Assembly: GCA_017620815.1 (NCBI GenBank)
Contig: JAGAUI010000039.1
Coordinates: forward strand, 1 to 62,810
Source of the DNA: Flavobacteriales bacterium
GTDB taxonomy: Bacteria > Bacteroidota > Bacteroidia > Flavobacteriales > UBA1820
DNA: 62,810 nucleotides
Reading direction: 5' to 3'
The position numbers and the translations under genes were made by a program. A model generated the notes under the pieces. That model saw only the letters and a list, made by a program, of their open reading frames with translations. It was not told the DNA's origin and made no database searches. This document shows, one piece after another, positions 33,107 through 42,365 of the stretch. Position 1 is the first letter of the stretch. Every line of letters starts with the position of its first letter.

Positions 33107-33808
33107 ATGAAAAAACATCAGAACATTTTGCTGGCACTGCTGGTAGTGGTATGTATGTGTATCACAGCTCCTGTTGCACAGGCACAGAAAAGTAAAGATT
33201 TTGCAGGACTTGCACGTTTTGCAGAAAAAAATGCAGCATTGGCACCAGTAGCCAAAGGTGAAAAACGTGTCGTTTTTCTGGGTAACTCCATCACAGAAGG
33301 TTGGATGAAACACCACAAGGCTTTCTTTGAAGAGAACAAAAACTATGTAAACCGAGGCATTAGCGGGCAGACATCGGAACAGTTCCTCTTGCGTTTCCGC
33401 AGTGACGTGATAAACCTACGCCCTTACAAAGTCATCATCAACGTAGGTACCAACGACATAGCCGAAAATACCCGCCCATATAACGAAGACTATACGTTTG
33501 GTAATATAGTGTCTATGGTAGAACTCGCTCGTGCCAATAAGATAAAGGTCGTGTTGAGTTCTGTTCTTCCTGCCGCTGGATTCTCTTGGCGTAAGGACAT
33601 GAAAGACGCTCCGGTGAAAATAGAAGCTCTCAACGCCCGCATCAAGGCCTACGCACAGAAAGAAAAGCTGCCATACATAGATTACTACACTCCTATGGTA
33701 TATGGTGAGAAACGCGAACTTAACCCTGCATATACTTATGATGGTGTCCACCCTACCGCTGCTGGATATGAGGTGATGGAAAAACTGGTGCAAGAAGTAC
33801 TTAAATAG
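33107..33808 (+). CDS. Secreted SGNH/GDSL hydrolase
   Basis: 233 residues: signal peptide (about 1-26, cut after VAQA), then an SGNH esterase domain. Block I GNSITEGW (catalytic Ser), block II NRGISGQT (Gly), block III GTNDIAE (Asn) and block V DGVHPTAAGY (Asp and His) are all present. It probably removes acetyl or acyl groups from glycans in the periplasm, as related Bacteroidetes enzymes do; the substrate is not shown by the sequence. Confidence 0.92.
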   Translation: MKKHQNILLALLVVVCMCITAPVAQAQKSKDFAGLARFAEKNAALAPVAKGEKRVVFLGNSITEGWMKHHKAFFEENKNYVNRGISGQTSEQFLLRFRSDVINLRPYKVIINVGTNDIAENTRPYNEDYTFGNIVSMVELARANKIKVVLSSVLPAAGFSWRKDMKDAPVKIEALNARIKAYAQKEKLPYIDYYTPMVYGEKRELNPAYTYDGVHPTAAGYEVMEKLVQEVLK

Positions 33809-33826
33809 TAAAAAGCATAATAGGTA

Positions 33827-33861
33827 ATAAAATACGCCGCCCGTGGGGCGGCGTATTTTAT
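33827..33861. terminator. Bidirectional terminator
   Basis: Perfect 16-bp arms (33827-33842/33846-33861) around GTG, shared by the SGNH gene and the convergent DUF2461 gene. Confidence 0.92.
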
Positions 33862-33871
33862 CAATGATAGT

Positions 33872-34567
33872 CTATAGGTAATTGTTTATGCTGCGGATAT
33901 TTGGCAGAGTCTCGTCTATCGTGTAGTTGAGAAAACGGTTCATAGGCATCATAGCAGCAAATGCACGTCGTGTTTCTTCTATAAGACGATTTTCATCACA
34001 TAATACGTCATCGGTTATGGGACGATACATATCATAGTGTTTCATCTTGAGGAACTCCCCGTGAGGGAAATCGCGAGGAAAACCAGCAGGGATTTTTTTA
34101 AGGCTGTCTTCGCGAGAAAGCACAAAACCACTTTTTTCCAGCGAGTTATTTAAAACTAAAAATTCGTCAATGTTGTCATAGATATCCATGCGTACAGCAC
34201 GTAAAGTGTCGGCATCGGGGCAGTAAAGACCTCCTCCCCACAGCGAACCGTGTGTAGGGTCTAGATGAATGTAATAACCCGCATAAGGACTCTTTTTGCC
34301 TCGGCGGTTGATGTAGGCTCCCATATGTGTCTTGTAGGGGCGTTTGTCTGGAGAAAAGCGTATGTCGCGGTATATGCGGTATGTGCAGTCCTTGACTTCT
34401 AGATGTCCTACCGCAGGGTCTATCTCTAGGACGATGGGTATGAGTTTTTCTACCAAATGTTCAAATGTATCTTTGGCTTCCAAATAATCGTTACGGTGAG
34501 CAGCAAACCATTCGCGGTTGTTGTTTTCTGCCAATGCCTTTAAGAAATCCAGAATTTTTTGTATCAT
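33872..34567 (-). CDS. DUF2461 family protein
   Basis: About 231 residues from ATG 34567; the frame reaches upstream to 34594, inside the promoter box, so the later ATG is chosen. Typical family blocks: FLKALAENNNREWFAAHRNDY at the start, CTYRIYRDIRFSPDKRPYKTHMGAYI near 67-92, GYYIHLDP and GGGLYCPDADTL. Cytoplasmic, function unknown. Confidence 0.92.
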   Translation of the reverse strand: MIQKILDFLKALAENNNREWFAAHRNDYLEAKDTFEHLVEKLIPIVLEIDPAVGHLEVKDCTYRIYRDIRFSPDKRPYKTHMGAYINRRGKKSPYAGYYIHLDPTHGSLWGGGLYCPDADTLRAVRMDIYDNIDEFLVLNNSLEKSGFVLSREDSLKKIPAGFPRDFPHGEFLKMKHYDMYRPITDDVLCDENRLIEETRRAFAAMMPMNRFLNYTIDETLPNIRSINNYL

Positions 34568-34591
34568 ATTTTTATGTCTATTTTTCTGTTT

Positions 34592-34599
34592 CAAAAGTA
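34592..34599 (-). promoter_or_regulatory. -7 box for the DUF2461 gene
   Basis: TACTTTTG on the minus strand, 25 bases before ATG 34567; supports that start. Confidence 0.5.
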
Positions 34600-34632
34600 C
34601 ACACTTAATAGAAAAAAATAAATAAAAATTGC

Positions 34633-34640
34633 TATTTTTG
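34633..34640 (+). promoter_or_regulatory. -7 box for bactofilin-atpZ
   Basis: TATTTTTG, 37 bases before the bactofilin ATG. Confidence 0.55.
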
Positions 34641-34676
34641 TATTCTGACCTATGGTCATTATAAATGATATAAACT

Positions 34677-35045
34677 ATGAGTCAAAAAAAACAAGAACAA
34701 CTATCTACGGGGGTACTTACAGGGTTGAGTAGAATATCTCGTGGGACTACTTTTACAGGAGATGTAACATCTGATGGGGACTTCCGCATAGATGGCACGA
34801 TGAATGGAAATATCACTACTACGGGGCGTATAGTGGTAGGCAGCGGAGCAGAAGTCTATGGTGATGTGAAGTGTTTGGCGGCCGAAATAGAGGGCGTGGT
34901 AGAAGGTAAATTGGATGTGGAAGATGTCTTATCGGTAAAGAGTACAGGGGTGATAAGGGGAGAACTCGCTACCTCCCGTATAGCAGTGGAGTTGGGAGCT
35001 GTTCTAGATGTACAATCATGTAAAATGAAAAAAGAAAACAAGTAA
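34677..35045 (+). CDS. Bactofilin
   Basis: 122 residues. A polymer-forming cytoskeletal protein made of short beta-helix turns: TFTGDVTSDGDFRIDGTMNGNI, then TTGRIVVGSGAEVYGDVKC and GVVEGKLDVEDVLSVKSTGVIRGEL. Bactofilins assemble into filaments at the membrane without nucleotide. It lies 5 bases before atpZ; bactofilin next to the ATP synthase genes is a known Bacteroidetes arrangement, though the reason is unclear. Confidence 0.93.
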   Translation: MSQKKQEQLSTGVLTGLSRISRGTTFTGDVTSDGDFRIDGTMNGNITTTGRIVVGSGAEVYGDVKCLAAEIEGVVEGKLDVEDVLSVKSTGVIRGELATSRIAVELGAVLDVQSCKMKKENK

Positions 35046-35050
35046 AGCAT

Positions 35051-35365
35051 ATGGAGAAACGTAAAAAATTCAGTGAGCTGTCATCTGAAGAAAAACGTCG
35101 CCGTACACAGGAATATGTCCAAGCGTATGCACGTTATTCTGGAATAGCCATTCAAATGATAATCCTAATAGGAGGAGGGGCATACCTAGGAGTATATCTA
35201 GATGGTAAATACGATACTTCGCCAGTGTGGACGGTGGTTTTCTCGCTGCTAGGAGTTGTGCTTTCTCTGCTCATGCTGTTTAAGTCCCTAGTGGCTATGC
35301 AGAACTTTAATAAACGAATGGAGGCAGAACGTCGCCGCAGAGAGGAGGGAAAAAATGATAAATAG
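35051..35365 (+). CDS. atpZ: AtpZ/AtpI-family protein
   Basis: 104 residues: charged N-terminus, two membrane helices (about 27-50 and 59-80) and a basic C-terminus (NKRMEAERRRREEGKNDK). The segment YSGIAIQMIILIGGGAYLGVYLDGKY is typical of AtpZ-like F0F1 accessory proteins, which help assemble or supply Mg to the synthase. It overlaps the next gene by 11 bases. Confidence 0.88.
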   Translation: MEKRKKFSELSSEEKRRRTQEYVQAYARYSGIAIQMIILIGGGAYLGVYLDGKYDTSPVWTVVFSLLGVVLSLLMLFKSLVAMQNFNKRMEAERRRREEGKNDK

Positions 35366-35732
35366 CAATAAAAAATTATACCTCATCTATACCATAGTAA
35401 TGGCTCTGGTGGCGGTGGCAGGAGAGCTTTGGATGCCAGAAGACTGGAAGATATATTATAATCCATGGTTGCTGTGCGTGGTGCTATGGGCGGTTTTTAT
35501 GCTGTCTTTCCGTATAGGGGTAACGCTAGATGCTAGTGACCCTTACCGTATGCTTTTCTCATATGTGGGAGGAGCCGCAGTGCGAATGGTGGGTGTGATA
35601 ACAGTCATTTTTTATCCTGTTGTAATGGGAGAAAAGGGTAGTTTTGATGGTATGAATCTCATATTTTGTGTGATGGGTATCTATGCTGTCTCTATGATTT
35701 TATATCTTTTGAGGATAAAAAATAAGGCTTGA
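35355..35732 (+). CDS. AtpI-like membrane protein
   Basis: 125 residues with about four membrane helices. No sequence hallmark is recognised, but its size, topology and place between atpZ and atpB match AtpI-type assembly factors. Translation is coupled to atpZ by the overlap. Confidence 0.7.
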   Translation: MINSNKKLYLIYTIVMALVAVAGELWMPEDWKIYYNPWLLCVVLWAVFMLSFRIGVTLDASDPYRMLFSYVGGAAVRMVGVITVIFYPVVMGEKGSFDGMNLIFCVMGIYAVSMILYLLRIKNKA

Positions 35733-35776
35733 TAACCTTTCTAATGTTAATAGATGAGTAAATGAATAAAAAGTCA

Positions 35777-35806
35777 TTGGCATATCGTTAAAAAATCATA
35801 CCTTTG
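35777..35806 (+). promoter_or_regulatory. Promoter of atpBEFHA
   Basis: TTG (35777-35779), 19 bases, TACCTTTG (35799-35806), 55 bases before atpB. The core synthase genes can therefore be read independently of bactofilin-atpZ. Confidence 0.7.
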
Positions 35807-35861
35807 GCAAATTGAATTAACATACTGAAAATACACTCTGAATAAGGTAATACATACATAT

Positions 35862-36965
35862 ATGGCACAAAAATTACTGCTCGTATTATTTTTTACATTA
35901 GGATTTTATAATCTTTACGCATCTGATGCAGTATCAGAAGAAGGAAAAATAGACCAAACAGCATTTATAATGGGGCATATACGAGACTCTCATAGTTTTC
36001 ATATATGTGATATAGATGGTCATGCTGTGGGAGTATCACTGCCAGTGATATTGTGGTCTGAAGGTAAATTGGTAACCTTTATGTCGGGAGAGTTCCATCA
36101 CGACACAGAAGGTCATCATGTGGTAGAAAAAGACGGCCAACGATTTGTCTTGTATTTTGACGGGTTCAATGAAAAGGTCTATAAAGCTACAGATGAAGCC
36201 CAAGAAGATGGTAGCTATCTATTGCGTGATGAAAACGGAAAGGTTATTTCAGAGACTCCGCTGGATTTTTCTATCACCAAAAACGTGGTAACACTTATAA
36301 TGGTGGTTGTGGCAATGCTTGCTATATTTGTGACGATGGGTGCTTTCTACCGCAAGAAATCAAACGTTGCGAAGGCTCCTCGTGGCATAGCTTCGCTATT
36401 TGAGCCGCTGGTGATTTACATAAGAGATGAAATAGCGCTTCCAAACATAGGCGAGAAACATTATAAGAAATACACTCCTTATCTACTTACATTGTTTTTC
36501 TTTGTAATGTTTACCAACCTCTTTGGTCTTATACCATTCTTCCCATTCGGAGCCAATATATCGGGTAATACATCATACTCCATGGCTCTGGCATTGCTTA
36601 CATTTATCATAGTTCAGTTCAGTGGAACCAAAGCATACTGGAAGGAAATAGTGTCTATGCCCGGTGTGCCAAAACCAGTTATGTTGATATTGGCGCCAGT
36701 AGAGTTTTTGGGATTGTTTACTAAACCATTTGCCCTTACTATCCGTCTATTTGCGGCCATAATGGGTGGACACATCATCATATTGAGTCTTTTGCTGCTC
36801 ATCTTTATGTTCAAGATGTGGGTGGTAGTTCCAGCTTCTGGTATCTTTATAAGCTTTATGTACCTTATAGAAATACTGGTTGCCGTTATCCAAGCATATA
36901 TCTTCACTCTGCTTACAGCTCTATACATAGGTATGGCCAAAGTAGAAGAACACGAACATCATTAA
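35862..36965 (+). CDS. atpB: ATP synthase F0 subunit a
   Basis: 367 residues. An N-terminal signal-like helix and an extra periplasmic part (about 20-140, acidic and His-rich) precede the usual membrane domain; this extension is a Bacteroidetes trait. The essential half-channel arginine is in FALTIRLFAAIMGGH (near 290), and the last helices (LIEILVAVIQAYIFTLLTALYIGMA) are conserved. Subunit a forms the proton half channels against the c ring. Confidence 0.96.
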   Translation: MAQKLLLVLFFTLGFYNLYASDAVSEEGKIDQTAFIMGHIRDSHSFHICDIDGHAVGVSLPVILWSEGKLVTFMSGEFHHDTEGHHVVEKDGQRFVLYFDGFNEKVYKATDEAQEDGSYLLRDENGKVISETPLDFSITKNVVTLIMVVVAMLAIFVTMGAFYRKKSNVAKAPRGIASLFEPLVIYIRDEIALPNIGEKHYKKYTPYLLTLFFFVMFTNLFGLIPFFPFGANISGNTSYSMALALLTFIIVQFSGTKAYWKEIVSMPGVPKPVMLILAPVEFLGLFTKPFALTIRLFAAIMGGHIIILSLLLLIFMFKMWVVVPASGIFISFMYLIEILVAVIQAYIFTLLTALYIGMAKVEEHEHH

Positions 36966-37003
36966 TCTGAAATAAAAGAAACACATATTTTTTAACTCAT
37001 TAA

Positions 37004-37234
<231 letters not shown>

Positions 37235-37242
37235 TAAAAAGA

Positions 37243-37289
37243 AAAAGCATTCATAAGGGGCGAAGGGTTGCTTCTCCCCGAATGCTTTT
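37243..37289 (+). promoter_or_regulatory. Intercistronic hairpin between atpE and atpF
   Basis: AAAAGCATTC (37243-37252) pairs with GAATGCTTTT (37280-37289); GGGG-GAAG inside pairs with CTTC-CCCC. It starts 8 bases after the atpE stop. It could stabilise the upstream mRNA or partly terminate, raising subunit c over the downstream subunits. Confidence 0.65.
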
Positions 37290-37329
37290 CCATTAAAGTT
37301 TATGTGAAATAAAATAAAAAACTATCTAT

Positions 37330-37821
37330 ATGGACTTATTATTACCCGGATTAGGAACATTGGTGTGGAATACGTTGTTTTTCCTGCTTACTGTAGCCGT
37401 TCTTACAAAACTGGCATGGAAGCCTATCCTGTCAATGCTAGACGCTAGAGATAAAAGCATAGAAGAGGCTCTTTCAGATGCACAGAAAGCTCGTAATGAA
37501 CTCCAAGGCGTAAAACAAGAAAGCCAGAATATCCTGCGTGAGGCTCGTGGAGAACGCGATACTATATTGCGTGAGGCCAAAGAAGAAGGTGCTCGCATAA
37601 TAGAGGTAGCTCGTGGCGAAGCTTCTATTCAGGCAGCAGGTATCATTAAAGATGCCAATGCAGTGATAGAACGTGAAAAACGTATGGCAAAAGAAGACCT
37701 TAAAAAGGAATTGGCAGAAATATCTGTTGGTTTGGCAGAAAAGGTACTAGGAGAAGAACTTGAAGATTCCAAAAAACAACAGGAATCCCTCGAGAAATCT
37801 ATCAAAGAAATGCAACTATAA
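37330..37821 (+). CDS. atpF: ATP synthase F0 subunit b
   Basis: 163 residues: one N-terminal membrane helix (about 8-27) and a long charged coiled coil (about 35-160, Glu/Lys/Ala/Arg-rich). This is the peripheral stalk. Size and GTLVWNTLFFLLTVAVLTKLAWKPI region are typical. Only one b-type gene is present. Confidence 0.96.
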   Translation: MDLLLPGLGTLVWNTLFFLLTVAVLTKLAWKPILSMLDARDKSIEEALSDAQKARNELQGVKQESQNILREARGERDTILREAKEEGARIIEVARGEASIQAAGIIKDANAVIEREKRMAKEDLKKELAEISVGLAEKVLGEELEDSKKQQESLEKSIKEMQL

Positions 37822-37850
37822 TATCCCACCCTTTTACACAGACGTAAGGA

Positions 37851-38381
37851 ATGAAAAATATATCATTGTGTACACGTTATGCCAAAGCCTATGTTGATTT
37901 GGCGATAGAAAAGGGAGAACTGGACGAAGCTGTCGCCCAAGCAAAGGATTTGGCTGCATATCTAGATAAGAATCCTCAGGTGGCAGAAGTGGTGCTCTCA
38001 CCGCTTGTAAGCCGTGAGGAAAAGATAGAAGCTCTATCTAGTGCTGTGAAAGGTAAAAAGGCGGTAGAAAACTATGTGAGCCTTATCATTGGTAAAGGCC
38101 GTGCCGAATACCTCACAGATATACTCGCTGCGGTGGATACCCTCAATGACTCTATAAAAAATATATGCCACGTGGCTGTGGAAACTGCTGTGGAACTTAC
38201 AGCTAAACAAATGTCAGACATAGAAAAACGTATGATGACAGCCACAGGAGCTTCACAGGTGGTTCTACATACTACGGTGGATAAAAATCTGCTAGGTGGT
38301 ATGAAAATTACGATAGATGATAGAGTATGGGACGGTAGCATACGCGGACGACTAGATGAAATCAAAAAGAAATTCCAGTAG
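37851..38381 (+). CDS. atpH: ATP synthase F1 subunit delta
   Basis: 176 residues. The N-terminal helical domain starts with CTRYAKAYVDLAIEKGELDEA, and the C-terminal VDKNLLGGMKITIDDRVWDGSIRGRLDEIKKKF is the OSCP/delta signature. It joins the peripheral stalk to the alpha-beta head. Confidence 0.96.
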   Translation: MKNISLCTRYAKAYVDLAIEKGELDEAVAQAKDLAAYLDKNPQVAEVVLSPLVSREEKIEALSSAVKGKKAVENYVSLIIGKGRAEYLTDILAAVDTLNDSIKNICHVAVETAVELTAKQMSDIEKRMMTATGASQVVLHTTVDKNLLGGMKITIDDRVWDGSIRGRLDEIKKKFQ

Positions 38382-38422
38382 TCCTTTATCTTCAATAGAA
38401 AATAGAAAAAAATAAATAAGAT

Positions 38423-40000
38423 ATGGCAAATATAAATCCAGCAGAAGTATCTGCTATCCTTAAAGAAGAGCTATCTGCGGTAGGTTCATCATCTCCTGTA
38501 TCACAGGAAGTGGGAACTGTGCTAGTGGTGGGTGACGGTATTGCCCAGCTCTACGGATTGAGTGAAACTCGTTTGGGTGAAATCATCCGCTTTGAAAATG
38601 GTACCGAAGCCATAGCCTTGAACTTGGATGAATCAAGTATAGGCGTGGTGTTTATGGGACCTTATGGTGATATAACCGAAGGTTCAAAAGCTTATCGTAC
38701 AGGTCGTGTGTCATCTATTATGGTGGGCGAAGGTATGTTGGGACGTGTTATCAACACACTAGGTTACCCTATAGATGGTAAAGGTGATATAGCAGGACAG
38801 ACATATGAAATGCCTATAGAGCGTAAAGCTCCTGGTGTTATCTATCGTCAGCCAGTGAACCAACCATTGCAGACAGGTATCAAGGCTATTGACTCTATGA
38901 TTCCTATAGGACGTGGACAGCGTGAGCTTATCATCGGTGACCGTCAGACAGGTAAATCAACTATCGCGATAGACACTATCATCAACCAGAAACAGAACTA
39001 TGAGGCTGGTTCTCCTGTTTACTGTATATATGTAGCAGTAGGACAGAAAGCATCTACTGTGGCTCAGCTGTATAAAACACTGGAAGACGCAGGTGCTATG
39101 CCTTACACTATCATCGTAGCTGCCAACTCTTCAGACCCAGCAGCGATGCAGTACCTAGCTCCTATGGCTGGTGCAGCGATAGGTGAGTTCTTCCGTGATA
39201 GCGGACGTGATGCTCTTATCATCTATGATGACCTTTCAAAACAGGCTGTAGCATATCGTGAGGTATCACTTCTATTGCGTCGTCCACCTGGACGTGAGGC
39301 TTATCCTGGTGATATCTTCTACCTACACTCTCGTCTTTTGGAACGTGCTGCCAAGATAGTAAAAGACGACGTTATCGCTGCACAGATGAATGACCTTCCT
39401 CCTTCTATGAAGGCTATGGTCAAAGGTGGTGGTTCGCTTACAGCTCTTCCTATCATCGAGACTCAGGCAGGTGACGTTTCTGCTTATATCCCAACGAACG
39501 TTATCTCTATTACAGACGGACAGATATTCCTAGAAAGCGAATTGTTTAACAGTGGTGTACGCCCTGCTATCAACGCTGGTATATCGGTGTCTCGTGTGGG
39601 TGGTAACGCACAGGTTAAAGCGATGAAAAAAGTGGCTGGTCCATTGCGTACAGACCAGGCCGAATATAAAGACTTGGAAGCATTTGCCAAATTTGGTAGC
39701 GACCTTGACCCAGCTACACAGAACGTGATAGATAAGGGTCGTCGTAACGTAGAGCTATTGAAACAGGGTAAAAATACTCCTCTTTCGGTAGAGGAAGAGA
39801 TAGCTGTGATATATGCAGGCACTCAGAACCTTCTACGTACCGTACCAGTGCAGAAAGTAAAAGAGTGGGAAGAAAAATATCTCACAGAACTTACTACTTC
39901 ACATAAAGCTGTGATGGCAGACCTTCACAAAGGTGTTCTTAATCCAGAGATAGAGGATACGCTTAAGAAAGTAGCTGCACAAGTATCGGCAGATATGTAA
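38423..40000 (+). CDS. atpA: ATP synthase F1 subunit alpha
   Basis: 525 residues. The Walker A loop GDRQTGKST is at 172-180, the family signature [14 protein letters not shown] near 385, and DELSE-like [28 protein letters not shown] in the middle. It is the non-catalytic nucleotide-binding subunit of F1. Unlike usual atp operons, the next atp gene is not adjacent: a terminator and four unrelated genes follow before atpG. Subunits beta and epsilon (atpD, atpC) are not in the window. Confidence 0.97.
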   Translation: MANINPAEVSAILKEELSAVGSSSPVSQEVGTVLVVGDGIAQLYGLSETRLGEIIRFENGTEAIALNLDESSIGVVFMGPYGDITEGSKAYRTGRVSSIMVGEGMLGRVINTLGYPIDGKGDIAGQTYEMPIERKAPGVIYRQPVNQPLQTGIKAIDSMIPIGRGQRELIIGDRQTGKSTIAIDTIINQKQNYEAGSPVYCIYVAVGQKASTVAQLYKTLEDAGAMPYTIIVAANSSDPAAMQYLAPMAGAAIGEFFRDSGRDALIIYDDLSKQAVAYREVSLLLRRPPGREAYPGDIFYLHSRLLERAAKIVKDDVIAAQMNDLPPSMKAMVKGGGSLTALPIIETQAGDVSAYIPTNVISITDGQIFLESELFNSGVRPAINAGISVSRVGGNAQVKAMKKVAGPLRTDQAEYKDLEAFAKFGSDLDPATQNVIDKGRRNVELLKQGKNTPLSVEEEIAVIYAGTQNLLRTVPVQKVKEWEEKYLTELTTSHKAVMADLHKGVLNPEIEDTLKKVAAQVSADM

Positions 40001-40024
40001 TATATTGAAATATAGATATTTAAC

Positions 40025-40057
40025 GGGGAGGGGTAGATACTACTTCCCCTTTTTTTA
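40025..40057 (+). terminator. Terminator after atpA
   Basis: GGGGA/TCCCC outer and GTAG/CTAC inner pairs around ATA (40025-40049, imperfect), followed by an 8-T tract. It separates the atp core from the inserted cassette. Confidence 0.75.
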
Positions 40058-40191
40058 TATGGATTAGAAAAAGTGAAAAAAAACTGTAACCTTTGCAGGG
40101 AAGCCCTGCCGCTGGTTTTAAAAACGCTCATGGGGACTATATCACTTTAATGTAAATAACAGATAAAAAGATAATAGGTAAAACATAAAAT

Positions 40192-41250
40192 ATGAAAAAT
40201 GTATTTCTAATGCTGGTGGCAGGATTGCTACTGGTTTCCTGTGGAGAAAAAAAAGAAGGCGTAGCACCAGATTTTGCTACTGCCGATGTGGTCTATCCTG
40301 CCGATAGCATTGCGATAGATGAGATATTGATGCCTGTGTATTGGAATAGGGTGGGAGAGGATAAAATTGTTTTGTTTTCTGAAGGGACAGATACGGTGGC
40401 CTACACCTATACTTTTCCAGATTTTGACTTCCTGTATAAATGGGGAGTGCAGGGTGAAGGACCCGAAGATTTCCAAGGTACGGCTTATGGCATTGGTCTT
40501 TCTGGGGAGGGAGATGATACGTTGCGTGTTCCGATGCGTAACAAGATGAGAAAATATGTCATGGGAGATAGCACGGCAGTGTGTGTAGATGTCAAACCTT
40601 ATGATATCCGTTATATAGATGAAATATCAAAAGGCCCTATAAGGGTGGTTGATGGAACTTTCTATGCCTTCCCAAATGTCGCTATAGATATGTCTGGCAA
40701 AGGTCGCAGACAGCAGTTGGTTATATATGATGATGTGAAAAATGAAAAAGTAGATTCTATATATCTGGATGTGGTAAATGTTGTAAAACAACACTCGTGG
40801 GGAGTGCAGGGTAGTATCTATAACGTTCCATCTATTGTGGTGAGGGGAGATACTCTGATGGTAGTATATTCAGACCTGCATAGAGTGGAGGCTTATACTA
40901 TTTCATCATCTGGAAAACTGAGCAAAATATATGCAGTGGGAGATACCCGTGGAGTGGAAGAAATATCGGCACTTGATTGGGATAATATGCCTATGAGGAT
41001 AGAGATAGCAGAATCCTGTGTAGATAAAGATGAGGTGTATGTCTTTTATTTTGTAGGTAGCAGTGAGGCGATAGATGAGGAAGACCTTGATAATATCAAG
41101 TCTTACGCTGTGGTGTATGATATGCAGGGGAAAGTCAAAAGAGTAAAAGCATTTGACCGTCTGCTTACCAATTTTATATGCCACTATGGAAAAGTCTATG
41201 CGTTTAATTTTGATGCAGATTTTGAAAATGTGTATATTTACACCATGTAA
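40192..41250 (+). CDS. BF3164-like lipoprotein, predicted beta-propeller (copy 1)
   Basis: 352 residues with a lipobox (LVSC, Cys 17). Shared marks with the two later copies: DSIAIDEILMP near 40, a GEGPEDF motif near 92, and a C-terminal YAFNFDADFENVYIYT. The pattern fits the BF3164-like lipoproteins with a TolB-like six-bladed propeller, known from Bacteroides; their role is unclear. It is the first gene of a cassette between atpA and atpG, behind an atpA terminator and with a possible promoter-like TAACCTTTG plus hairpin GCAGGG/CCCTGC near 40093-40110. Confidence 0.8.
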   Translation: MKNVFLMLVAGLLLVSCGEKKEGVAPDFATADVVYPADSIAIDEILMPVYWNRVGEDKIVLFSEGTDTVAYTYTFPDFDFLYKWGVQGEGPEDFQGTAYGIGLSGEGDDTLRVPMRNKMRKYVMGDSTAVCVDVKPYDIRYIDEISKGPIRVVDGTFYAFPNVAIDMSGKGRRQQLVIYDDVKNEKVDSIYLDVVNVVKQHSWGVQGSIYNVPSIVVRGDTLMVVYSDLHRVEAYTISSSGKLSKIYAVGDTRGVEEISALDWDNMPMRIEIAESCVDKDEVYVFYFVGSSEAIDEEDLDNIKSYAVVYDMQGKVKRVKAFDRLLTNFICHYGKVYAFNFDADFENVYIYTM

Positions 41251-41284
41251 ATAGATATTCATTTGTAATAAACATTGTGTAGAT

Positions 41285-42358
41285 ATGAAAAGTAGATTTT
41301 TATGTGCTGTAGTATTACTATTTTCTTGTGTGCTACTGCATGCACAACATCGTGCCGACCGTCAAAACCTAACCGATGAAAATGCGTTCACCATGATACT
41401 TATGGGTGACCCACAAGGCTATGTAAAGTATGACATCAATCAACCTCTGCTGGAGTTGTGTACGGCATGGATAGCCGATAACGTGGACCATCTCAATATA
41501 CGTGCGGTGCTGTGTACGGGGGATTTGGTGGAGCAGAATGAGAATATCACTATGAATCGCAATATGCTCAACCAGACCAGTAGAGAGATGTGGGAGTCGG
41601 TATCGCGTTCGTTTGCTCGTATGGATGACAAAGTGCCTTATATAGTATCCTGTGGTAATCATGATTATGGTTATCGTTCGGCAGAAAACGGCAGGACTAT
41701 GTTCCCAAAGTATTTCCCATTTGAGAGGAACAGCACATGGAGGGATTGTCTTGTGGCCGATTTTCCAAATCGCAACGGGGATATCTCTATGGAGAATGCT
41801 GCATTTCTCTTTCAGGATAAAAACTGGGGTAAGATATTGGTTATCACCAGCGAATTTGCTCCACGAGACGAAGTGTTGCAGTGGGCCAAAGGTGTGATAA
41901 ATAAAAAGGAATATGCCGATGCAAAAGTGATATTTATGACACATTCCTTCCTCAAATATCGTACAGCTGCCCGTACGTCAAATGAAAAATATAAACTCAC
42001 TCCTCGTAACTGGGGACAGGACGTATGGGATAAACTTATAAATGTCGCAAGAGTAGATATGGTCATATGTGGTCATACGGGTAAACCAGGTGCATTTGAA
42101 GATGCGGTGGCATATCGTAAGGATATAAACGAGATAGGTCACGAGGTTCACCAGATGATGTTCAACGTTCAGATATTGGGCGGGGGCTGGGAAGGCAACG
42201 GCGGTGATGGTTGGGTGAGAATACTGGAATTCATGCCAGACGGTAAGACTATCAAGGTGCGTACTTATTCTCCGCTGTTTGGTATTTCGCCTTCTACCAA
42301 ACATTTGGCACATCGTACAGGAGAGTGTGACCAGTTTGATATAAAAATAAAAAATTAG
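41285..42358 (+). CDS. Exported calcineurin-like metallophosphoesterase
   Basis: 357 residues: signal peptide (about 1-20, cut near LLHAQ) and a metallophosphoesterase domain with the expected metal ligands: MGDPQG, CTGDLVEQN, CGNHDYGY, MTHSFLKY and CGHTGKPG. It would hydrolyse phosphoesters in the periplasm; the substrate is unknown. It is the second gene of the cassette inside the atp cluster, between propeller lipoprotein copies 1 and 2. Confidence 0.9.
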   Translation: MKSRFLCAVVLLFSCVLLHAQHRADRQNLTDENAFTMILMGDPQGYVKYDINQPLLELCTAWIADNVDHLNIRAVLCTGDLVEQNENITMNRNMLNQTSREMWESVSRSFARMDDKVPYIVSCGNHDYGYRSAENGRTMFPKYFPFERNSTWRDCLVADFPNRNGDISMENAAFLFQDKNWGKILVITSEFAPRDEVLQWAKGVINKKEYADAKVIFMTHSFLKYRTAARTSNEKYKLTPRNWGQDVWDKLINVARVDMVICGHTGKPGAFEDAVAYRKDINEIGHEVHQMMFNVQILGGGWEGNGGDGWVRILEFMPDGKTIKVRTYSPLFGISPSTKHLAHRTGECDQFDIKIKN

Positions 42359-42365
42359 TGTAGAT

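Noticed and set aside
40083-40191. A third copy of the RNA A/B family before the first propeller lipoprotein
   Set aside because: It shares only CTTTGCAGGG and a small hairpin GCAGGG/CCCTGC; the rod and the GGAGCTGAG motif are absent.
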